A stretch of DNA of 41,941 bases from Thermoplasmata archaeon (lineage in GTDB: Archaea > Thermoplasmatota > DTKX01 > JAHFTX01): positions 1 to 41,941 of the forward strand of contig JAHFTX010000027.1 in NCBI GenBank assembly GCA_023265395.1, written 5' to 3'. Every line of letters begins with the position of its first letter. The first letter of the stretch is position 1. Both the position numbers and the translations under genes were made by a program. The notes under the pieces are model-generated. The model did not search any database. It saw only the letters and a program-made list of their open reading frames with translations, and had not been told where the DNA came from. Below, in pieces: positions 32,323 through 38,447 of this stretch.

Positions 32323-33759
32323 TCAGAGCTTGATGCAGATGTTGCGTGTATCGGAGAAGAACTCCAGGGAGTGCGGACCGCCCTCACGGCCCAGCCCGCT
32401 GTCCTTGACGCCGCCAAAGGGCACGCGCAGGTCCCGCAGCAGCCACGTGTTGACCCACACCATCCCGGTGTGCACCGCCGCGCTGACGCGGTGGGCGCGC
32501 GCGAGGTTCGACGTCCACACCGAGGCGCTCAGGCCGTAGCGCACGCCGTTGGCGATCTCGATCGCCTCCTGGTCGGTGGCAAAGGGATGCACCGTCGCCA
32601 CCGGGCCGAAGATCTCCTCGGTGGCGGTGCGGCAGGTCGGTGGGAGGCCGTCGATGACGGTGGGCCGCAGGAAGGCACCCCCCGCCAGTGGTGGCGGCAG
32701 GCTGGGGCGGTCCCCACCGCAGAGGATGGCCCCCCCCTCCTGCCTGGCAAGGGCCAGGTACCCTTGCACCTTGGCCAGGTGGTCGGGGGAGATCAGCGCG
32801 CCCAGCTGCGTGCCCTGCTGCATCGGGTCTCCCACCACCAGCGCCTTCGTGTCCGTCACGATGGCGTCACGCACCTGCTCGTAGACGGAGCGCTCGATAA
32901 GGATTCGCGAGCCGCACAGGCACACCTGGCCCTGGTTGAGGAACGCTGCTCGCACCGCGCCTGCGGCAGCGGCCGGCAGGTCGGCGTCGGCAAAGATCAG
33001 CGTCGGGTTCTTCCCCCCCAGCTCGAGGCTGAGCTTCTTGAAGAGCGGCGCCGCCGTCGTGGCCACGCGCGCGCCGGTGGCGGTGCCGCCGGTAAAGGAG
33101 ATGGCCCGCACCTGCGGGTGGGCCACCAGCGGCTCCCCGGCAGCCGGACCGGTGCCGTGGACGAGGTTGAACACCCCCTTGGGCAGTCCAGCGGCGGTCA
33201 CGACCTCGCAGAGCGCCGCCGCCGTCAACGGGGTCAGCTCCGAGGGCTTGGCCACCACGCAGTTGCCCATCGCCAGCGCCGGCGCGACCTTCCAGCTCAG
33301 CAGGTAGAGCGGCAGGTTCCAGGGCGTGATCAGTCCCACGACGCCGATGGGGGTGCGCAACGTGTAGTTGAGCGAGTCGCTGCCGTGGTGGGCATCGGTG
33401 CGGTCGTGTCGCACCTGCCCGGCGAAGAAGCGGAAGTTGCGCACCGCCCGCGGCACGTCGAGCGTGCTGCTCAAGTCGATGGGCTTGCCCGTGTCGAGGG
33501 TCTCGAGGCGCGCCAGCGCCGATGCTGCGGCCGCCAGCCCGTCGGCGATCCTCTCGAGGAAGGTGGCGCGCTCCTCGATGGCGACGGCGGCCCAGGAGGG
33601 TTGCGCCCGTAGCGCGGCGGCGACGGCGGCATCGATGTCCGCGGCCCCCGAATCGGGGAGGGTCGCCACCTGCAGACCCGTCGCAGGGTCATAGTCGGGC
33701 AGGGAGCGGCCGCTGCGCGCCGGCACGAACGCGCCGTCGATGAGGTTGGCAAGGGCCAC
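32323..33759 (-). CDS. amnC: 2-aminomuconic 6-semialdehyde dehydrogenase (AmnC-like ALDH)
   Basis: 478 residues from GTG 33759, the normal ALDH length. It shows the ALDH landmarks: TPWNLPLYLLSWKVAPALAMGN (cofactor and active-site Asn region), KPSELTP, the FTGG glycine turn, LELGGKNP with the general-base Glu, GQVCLC with catalytic C280, and EEIFGPV. The fold NAD-dependently oxidises an aldehyde to an acid. The VNTWLLRDLRVPFGGVKDSGLGREGG C-terminal region is typical of hydroxymuconic and aminomuconic semialdehyde dehydrogenases (DmpC/AmnC/NbaE). Its position directly before amnB fixes the likely substrate as the AmnAB product. Earlier in-frame TTG/CTG codons reach up to the preceding gene's stop; GTG 33759 fits the usual N-terminus (NLIDGAFVPARSG). 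Confidence 0.9.
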   Translation of the reverse strand: MALANLIDGAFVPARSGRSLPDYDPATGLQVATLPDSGAADIDAAVAAALRAQPSWAAVAIEERATFLERIADGLAAAASALARLETLDTGKPIDLSSTLDVPRAVRNFRFFAGQVRHDRTDAHHGSDSLNYTLRTPIGVVGLITPWNLPLYLLSWKVAPALAMGNCVVAKPSELTPLTAAALCEVVTAAGLPKGVFNLVHGTGPAAGEPLVAHPQVRAISFTGGTATGARVATTAAPLFKKLSLELGGKNPTLIFADADLPAAAAGAVRAAFLNQGQVCLCGSRILIERSVYEQVRDAIVTDTKALVVGDPMQQGTQLGALISPDHLAKVQGYLALARQEGGAILCGGDRPSLPPPLAGGAFLRPTVIDGLPPTCRTATEEIFGPVATVHPFATDQEAIEIANGVRYGLSASVWTSNLARAHRVSAAVHTGMVWVNTWLLRDLRVPFGGVKDSGLGREGGPHSLEFFSDTRNICIKL

Positions 33760-33800
33760 CCCCTGCAGGGCTTCTCCTGCAGCGACCTGTTGCAACAGCC

Positions 33801-34925
33801 TCAGGGCTGCCCACCCCCCGGTCGCATCGCCGCGACATAACGCTCGAGCTCGAAGTACCAACGGTCGCGGTCGGGGTCCCAGTCGTCCCAGGTGGGCACG
33901 GCCGCAAGGGCCTCGAGCCGATCGGGGGGGACCACGCCCGGGACGAGGAAGGCCTTCTGTCGGTGCAGCGGGTAGGGGTTGCGCAAGGTGAAGCCGAGCG
34001 TCCCGAGCAGGCCCCGCGCGACATACCAGGTCGCCCGCGGGTTCCAGCCATGGGCGAGCTTGACGACGATCCCCAGGCCCTTGGGGAAATCGTGATGGAC
34101 GATGGAGAGTCCCAGCAGGCCGTCGGCGCCCTCCTTGGCCAGCACCGCACCCCCGCAGGCCTTGAGGATGGTGCTGTCGAGGCGGTTGAAGCCGCCGACG
34201 AGGTCGGGGTGCCGCTGCATCGCCTCCCAGACCCAGTCCTCGCTCCGTCGCAAGGCAAGGTCGGAGAAGAGCATGGCCAGCTCGGAGACGGTGTTCGAGA
34301 CCGTCGGCAGGCCACAGCCGTCGCGGGCGGTGCGCAGCGGGCTCCAATCCGCTCCAAGCACCTGGCGCAACCGCTGCAGGTAGGCTGCGAAGAAGGGGTG
34401 GCTGGGCAGCGTGTAGCCGACGCGTTCCCACCCGAGCAACTGGCAGCCACGCAGGATCGCCGCATGCTCCCCCGAGCAGGTGTGGTACCAGCGTCGCGGC
34501 CGACGCACCTGGCGGCCAAACTGCACCAGCGGCACGTCCAGGGGGGTCTGCATCAGCCCCCACTCCGAGGGCTGCAGCAGGGACTGCGCCGCCGCCACGT
34601 GCTCGGTGTCGCCGTTGTGGCTGGCGACGGCGATGGCCTTCTGCTCCCAGTTGGTGACCGGGTCGAGCGCGCCGGTGAAGGCCTTCATCATCAGCGGCTT
34701 CATCATCGAACGGCCGTAGCAGAGCACGTTGCCCCCAAAGGAGTGGACGATCCGCCCGCCGTGGGCCCAGGCGACGGCGCCATGGAGCGTCGTCTCGGAG
34801 ACGTCGTTGCGCCGGTAATCCACCAGCGGCTGCCACTCGACGTCGCGACCGGTCGGGATTCCCGCTTGGTGCTCCCCCAGGGGGGAGCGCGGGTACTTGT
34901 CCGTCCCCGGGCGCTGGTCGCTCAT
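33801..34925 (-). CDS. Asparaginase-II-family protein (PF06089-like) in the aminophenol cluster
   Basis: 374 residues. Family features are LHGAVAWA, the S-x-x-K pair S73/K76 in GRSMMKP, ASHNGDTEHV, the zinc-site-like HTCSGEHAAIL (C150) and RDGCGLPTVSNTVSE (C204). R. etli-type asparaginase II hydrolyses asparagine in a serine/lysine mechanism with a nearby zinc. There the motif is C-S-G-K, and the Lys helps bind zinc; here it is C-S-G-E (E153). That change, and the location between the flavin monooxygenase and amnC genes, suggests an amide or imine hydrolase for a pathway intermediate rather than a housekeeping asparaginase. This is inference. Translation overlaps the upstream gene by ATGA (34922-34925), so it is coupled. 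Confidence 0.8.
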   Translation of the reverse strand: MSDQRPGTDKYPRSPLGEHQAGIPTGRDVEWQPLVDYRRNDVSETTLHGAVAWAHGGRIVHSFGGNVLCYGRSMMKPLMMKAFTGALDPVTNWEQKAIAVASHNGDTEHVAAAQSLLQPSEWGLMQTPLDVPLVQFGRQVRRPRRWYHTCSGEHAAILRGCQLLGWERVGYTLPSHPFFAAYLQRLRQVLGADWSPLRTARDGCGLPTVSNTVSELAMLFSDLALRRSEDWVWEAMQRHPDLVGGFNRLDSTILKACGGAVLAKEGADGLLGLSIVHHDFPKGLGIVVKLAHGWNPRATWYVARGLLGTLGFTLRNPYPLHRQKAFLVPGVVPPDRLEALAAVPTWDDWDPDRDRWYFELERYVAAMRPGGGQP

Positions 34926-36181
34926 GCTGCACCTTGGGCTCCCAGTTGCGGCGCGACCTTGTCCATGAAGGCCGCCATGTTGCGGATCACCCGCGCGCTG
35001 TCGTGGTTGAAGAAGTCGAACCAGAGCATCAGCCGGTCGCCGCGATGGAACCGCTCCTGCAGCTGGCTGGCGATGGTGTCGGTGTCGCCGATCACCGCAT
35101 TCTCGGAGGCTGCGGCGATGCGGGCGGGGTCGATGGTGCCCTCGAGGGCGCTCCAGTAGGCCCCCAGGGCGGCCTTGGCTTCCTGCTCTGCAGCGGCAGT
35201 GCGCGCGCTGGCGCTCAGCCCGCGCTCGTCATTGAGGAAGACCATGACGGTCCGCGGCATGTACGCACGACGCCAGGGGCCGCCATCGCGATGGTAGGCC
35301 CGCGTCATCCGTTGGTGCGTCTCCTCGATGGTCTCGGGCTTGGTGATCGAGAGGTTGAACACCTGCACGGGCATGAGGGCGTTGACCTCCTCCTGCAGCT
35401 GCGGGTCGTGGGAGCCGATCACCGGCACCAGCAGTGGGCTGCGCCACTCCTGTGGCACGACCTTGAGCACCTCGAAGGAGAACCGCCGGGGGATCGGGAT
35501 GGCCTGGGGGGGTGTCGTCCCACCGTCGCGGGCCATCGCCGCCTGTTGCACCGCCTGCCATTCCGCATCGGTGCGGAACTGCTCCCGGCGCAGCACCGTC
35601 GGGCGGATCTGCTCGCTGCTGATCTCCTCGCGCCGCAGCAGGCGCAGCAGGATCTCTGCCGCCTCGTGGAAGATCTGGCCCTTGAGCACCGGCCAGGCTA
35701 GTCGCTCGACGGCGTCGCGTGGCACGATGCCGTAGGGGCGGTTGTTGAATTCGAAGCGCCCTGCGGCGAAGCCGAGGTGGAGGCGGCGGTGCTCGCTGCC
35801 CTCAAGGCCGTGCAGGGCGCAGAAGGCCGCGACGCGTTCGGCCACCGCCACCGGACCGCCGTTGCAGAGGATGTTCATCACCGCCGAGCCGATCTCGATG
35901 CGCCGTGTCTGGGCGAAGACCCGATGGGCCAGCTGCACCAGGTCGACATTGAGCCCGACCTCGCCCTGCCAGTGGGGCACCACCGGCTGCGCCGTGCGCT
36001 TCTGCGTCTGGGTCGACAGGTGTGCCTCGGCGACCCACGCCACTCCGTAGCCGAGCGCATCGGCGGCTCGCACCTGGTCGAAGAAGTTGGTGAACATCTG
36101 CGCCTCCGAGGGCGTGTGGCCATCCACCGGCGTCTGGCTGATGGAGAAGAAGATGTCGAACTCCATCGAAGCGCCCCGCAT
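34922..36181 (-). CDS. Luciferase-like flavin-dependent monooxygenase (LLM class)
   Basis: 419 residues. It opens MEFDIFFSISQTP from M6 and has the TIM-barrel pattern of the LLM family: GYGVAWVAEAHL, RIEIGSAVMNIL, AERVAAF, LHLGFAAGRFEF, and IGDTDTIASQLQERF near the end. LLM enzymes use reduced FMN from a separate reductase to oxidise alkanes, sulfonates, amines or aldehydes. Here it could hydroxylate or open an aromatic amine before ring cleavage by AmnAB, but no reductase is nearby. Two starts are possible: ATG 36181, 3 nt after the SDR stop with GGAG about 10 nt ahead, or ATG 36166. The first is annotated. The stop overlaps the next gene's start. Confidence 0.85.
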   Translation of the reverse strand: MRGASMEFDIFFSISQTPVDGHTPSEAQMFTNFFDQVRAADALGYGVAWVAEAHLSTQTQKRTAQPVVPHWQGEVGLNVDLVQLAHRVFAQTRRIEIGSAVMNILCNGGPVAVAERVAAFCALHGLEGSEHRRLHLGFAAGRFEFNNRPYGIVPRDAVERLAWPVLKGQIFHEAAEILLRLLRREEISSEQIRPTVLRREQFRTDAEWQAVQQAAMARDGGTTPPQAIPIPRRFSFEVLKVVPQEWRSPLLVPVIGSHDPQLQEEVNALMPVQVFNLSITKPETIEETHQRMTRAYHRDGGPWRRAYMPRTVMVFLNDERGLSASARTAAAEQEAKAALGAYWSALEGTIDPARIAAASENAVIGDTDTIASQLQERFHRGDRLMLWFDFFNHDSARVIRNMAAFMDKVAPQLGAQGAA

Positions 36182-36184
36182 CGG

Positions 36185-36982
36185 TCAGATGCTCCGCAGC
36201 CGCCCGCCATCGACGGGGAGGCTGACCCCGCGCACGTAGGCTGCGGCGGGCGAGGCCAAGAACGCGATGACGGCGCCGAGCTCCTCGGGTCGCCCCAGCC
36301 GTCCTTCGGGGATCCCCGCGAGCCATCCGTCGACCACCTGCTGGGGGGTCTGGCCGCTTACGGACGCCTTGCCATCACGGATGGAGGCGAGGCGGTCGGT
36401 GTCGGTGGCGCCCGGGAGCACGTTGTTGATCGTGATCCCCGGTGGCAACTCGCGGCTGAGCGTCTTGGCCCACCCCGCCATCGCCGCGCGGATGGTGTTG
36501 GAGACCCCCAGCCCATCGAGGGGTTCGCGCACCGAGGTCGAGATGACGTTGATGATCCGTCCGTACTGGGCGGTGCGCATCCCCGGCACCACCGCCCGCA
36601 CGAGCAGGTGCGACGCCAGCAGATGGCGCTCGAAGGCCTGCAGCAGGGCTCCCCCGTCGGCCTCGAGCAGCGCTCCGGGAGGGGGACCGCCGGTGTTGTT
36701 GACCAGGATGTGGACCGGGCCGTCGGTCGAGAGCAAGTCGGCGATTGCCACCTCGAGCGGCCGCAGCTGCTGGAGGTCGACCACGAGGGTGCGCACGGCC
36801 GGCGCCCCGGCAGCGCTCGCGGCCGCAGCGGTCGCCTGCAGCTGCGGCAGGCGCCGCGCGAGCAGGGTCAGAGACGCGCCCGCGGATCCGAGGGCGACCG
36901 CCGCTGCGGCACCGATCCCGGCGCTGGCGCCGCAGACGAGTGCATGGCGTCCCGCCAGGGTGGTCGACACAGGCAGGCCCAT
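36185..36982 (-). CDS. SDR-family protein lacking the catalytic Tyr and Lys
   Basis: 265 residues. The Rossmann parts are intact: CGASAGIG (17-24), VVDLQ, ILVNNTGGPPPG, IINVISTS, and a C-terminal VDGGRL typical of FabG-like SDRs. At the active site, however, the expected Y-x-x-x-K is S161-N-T-I-R165 (VSNTIRAAMAGWAKTL). This Ser-Asn/Arg variant recurs in a subgroup of SDRs annotated as oxidoreductases; whether they reduce anything is unclear. It may be a non-canonical dehydrogenase or a ligand-binding member of the pathway. It has its own TATA-like element overlapping the stop of the CitE-like gene, so transcription of the lower seven genes could be independent of the upper two. Confidence 0.85.
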   Translation of the reverse strand: MGLPVSTTLAGRHALVCGASAGIGAAAAVALGSAGASLTLLARRLPQLQATAAAASAAGAPAVRTLVVDLQQLRPLEVAIADLLSTDGPVHILVNNTGGPPPGALLEADGGALLQAFERHLLASHLLVRAVVPGMRTAQYGRIINVISTSVREPLDGLGVSNTIRAAMAGWAKTLSRELPPGITINNVLPGATDTDRLASIRDGKASVSGQTPQQVVDGWLAGIPEGRLGRPEELGAVIAFLASPAAAYVRGVSLPVDGGRLRSI

Positions 36983-37000
36983 CGCGCGGCCAGTGAAGGC

Positions 37001-37013
37001 GCTCCTTTAAGAG
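37001..37013 (-). promoter_or_regulatory. Internal TATA-like promoter for the SDR and downstream aminophenol genes
   Basis: On the minus strand this reads CTCTTAAAGGAGC. CTCTTAAA begins exactly 31 nt before the ATG at 36982, and the TTAA part lies over the TAA stop of the CitE-like gene. Confidence 0.65.
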
Positions 37014-37882
37014 CTATCGCCAGAGGCCGGTTCGAGGCTGTGCAGCAGCAGGATGCGCCGTGCCTGTGCGATCAACGGGCGGTCGACCATCCGCTGCTGG
37101 ACCACCACGACCCCACCCTCGCCCGTGCCCTGCAGCTCGACGGCAGCGATCACCTCGGCGGCCCAGCGCACCGCCGCTGGGGTCGGGCGCATCGCCGCGT
37201 GGACGATGGGCACCTGCTTGGGATGGATCAGCTGCTTGCCGCGGTAGCCCAACGACGCGCCAAAGCGTGCGTCGGCCGCCAGTTCCTCGGGAGCATCCAA
37301 CGCGACGAACACCTGGTCGATGGCGTCGATGTGCACGGTCGCAGCCGCTGCCACGACGCGGCTGCGGGCAAAGAGCACCTCCAACGAGCTGCTGCTGCGC
37401 ACCGCACCGACGTCGGCGGCATAGTCCTCGGCGCCAAAGGCGACGGCGCCAACTCGCGGTGAGGCGGCCAGCAGGTGCTCGGCCTGCAGCACGCCCGTGG
37501 AAGTCTCGAGCATCAGCAACAGCCTGCTGGAGCTGGAACATCGGTCGAGGAGCTGCGCGACCTGCCGGACATGGTCCACCTGCTCGACCTTGGGGACGGC
37601 GATCAGCTCGGGGTGCAGCGGCGCCACCGCCTCGAGGTCTGCCCGACCGAGCGCAGTCGGCCAGGCGTTGATCCGGACCAGCCGCTCGGTGCGCCCGGGT
37701 GCTGAACCCTCGAGCGCTGCGACGATGGCCGCACGAGCCTGCTCCTTGTTCGCCGGTGCGACGCCATCCTCGAGGTCTGCCCCCATGATGTCGGCCGGTC
37801 CGCCCAGCCCCTTAGTCCATCGCTCGATGCGATCGGCCGGCGTCCACAGCAGACTGCGGCGCGGACGCAGCGGCTCGCTCAT
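37007..37882 (-). CDS. CitE/HpcH-like acyl-CoA or 2-oxoacid lyase
   Basis: 291 residues, the usual CitE-like size. It has RRSLLWTPADRIERW, GADLEDGVAPANKEQAR, RINAWPT, LIAVPKVE with a lysine of the barrel, LLLMLETSTGVLQAE (metal-binding Glu), FGAEDYAADVG (metal-binding Glu/Asp), and KQLIHPKQVPIV. This is a Mg-dependent TIM-barrel lyase of the malyl-CoA, citramalyl-CoA or related type. It could cleave a 4- to 6-carbon product of aminophenol catabolism, or act with the coupled MaoC-like hydratase on branched hydroxyacyl-CoA. It is translated from ATG 37882 with SD GGAGGTG 5 nt upstream and a 4-nt overlap with the MaoC gene. Confidence 0.85.
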   Translation of the reverse strand: MSEPLRPRRSLLWTPADRIERWTKGLGGPADIMGADLEDGVAPANKEQARAAIVAALEGSAPGRTERLVRINAWPTALGRADLEAVAPLHPELIAVPKVEQVDHVRQVAQLLDRCSSSSRLLLMLETSTGVLQAEHLLAASPRVGAVAFGAEDYAADVGAVRSSSSLEVLFARSRVVAAAATVHIDAIDQVFVALDAPEELAADARFGASLGYRGKQLIHPKQVPIVHAAMRPTPAAVRWAAEVIAAVELQGTGEGGVVVVQQRMVDRPLIAQARRILLLHSLEPASGDSS

Positions 37883-38346
37883 GGCGACACCTCCGACGGG
37901 TGCTCGACGCGCACCAGCATCGTGCGGGTGAAGGTGCAGACCTCGACGCCCGACTGGTTGGTCACCACGGTGCGCAGCACGACGAGCCCGCGGTCGGGCG
38001 TCGAGGTGCGCCGCGCCGAGAGGACCTCCGAGCGCACGGCGATGGTGTCACCGGGGTAGACCGGTGCGCCGTGACGCACCTCGTCGTAGCCGAGGTTGGC
38101 GATCAGCGTCCCCTCGGTGGTCTGCGGCACCGAGACCCCCACCGCCATGGCCATGGTCAGCAGGCCGTTGACCACCACACGGCCGAAGGGCGAGTGCGCT
38201 GCTGCCCACTGCTCGTCGCGATGCAGGGGCTGGGCGTTGTGGGTGAGGTCGCAGAAGGCGAGGTTCTCCCGCTGGGAGATCGTCGGCCGTATCGGGTGCT
38301 CGATCACCAGCCCCACTGGCAGTTGTTCGAAGACCCGCCCGGCCAT
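37879..38346 (-). CDS. MaoC-like (R)-specific hydratase
   Basis: 155 residues from ATG 38346, a single hot-dog fold of MaoC type. Visible landmarks are TISQRENLAFCDLTHNAQPLHRDEQWA, where the D-x-T-x-N-x-x-P-x-H pattern carries the hydratase Asp and His, then FGRVVVNGLLTMAMAVGV and a C-terminal LRTVVTNQSGVEVCTFTRTMLV. Such enzymes hydrate enoyl-CoA or mesaconyl-/itaconyl-CoA. Coupling to the CitE-like lyase (ATGA overlap) resembles mesaconyl-CoA hydratase plus methylmalyl-CoA lyase pairs, but the match is by context only. It is the first gene of the minus-strand run, with a TATA-like element 31 nt upstream. The frame extends to 38421 without a better start. Confidence 0.87.
   Translation of the reverse strand: MAGRVFEQLPVGLVIEHPIRPTISQRENLAFCDLTHNAQPLHRDEQWAAAHSPFGRVVVNGLLTMAMAVGVSVPQTTEGTLIANLGYDEVRHGAPVYPGDTIAVRSEVLSARRTSTPDRGLVVLRTVVTNQSGVEVCTFTRTMLVRVEHPSEVSP
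37888..37894 (-). promoter_or_regulatory. Shine-Dalgarno for the CitE-like gene
   Basis: GGAGGTG on the minus strand, inside the end of the MaoC-like gene, 5 nt before the ATG at 37882. It is a near-perfect complement of the 16S 3' end. Confidence 0.7.
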
Positions 38347-38368
38347 CGGAGGGCCAGGTGGGTGCGGG

Positions 38369-38377
38369 CATATGGCC
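38369..38377 (-). promoter_or_regulatory. TATA-like promoter of the nine-gene minus-strand run
   Basis: On the minus strand this reads GGCCATATG; GGCCATAT begins 31 nt before the ATG at 38346. Confidence 0.5.
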
Positions 38378-38414
38378 CTTTGGCGTGTGCCGTGCACGCG
38401 GGGTGCCGGCCACA

Positions 38415-38424
38415 CCTTCAAATG
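38415..38424 (+). promoter_or_regulatory. TATA-like promoter of the acyl-CoA carboxylase operon
   Basis: CCTTCAAATG; CTTCAAAT begins exactly 31 nt before the GTG at 38448, closely matching the elements at 5021 and 9891. It supports the GTG start. Confidence 0.6.
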
Positions 38425-38447
38425 GGCAGCCTAGGTTGCGTCAGCCG

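Noticed and set aside
32260..33612. 450-codon plus-strand frame over the dehydrogenase gene
   Set aside because: Gly/Arg/His/Val-rich shadow with no motif; the minus strand encodes a complete ALDH.
37006..37462. Plus-strand frame continuing across the CitE-like gene
   Set aside because: It is antisense to conserved CitE motifs and has no family features.
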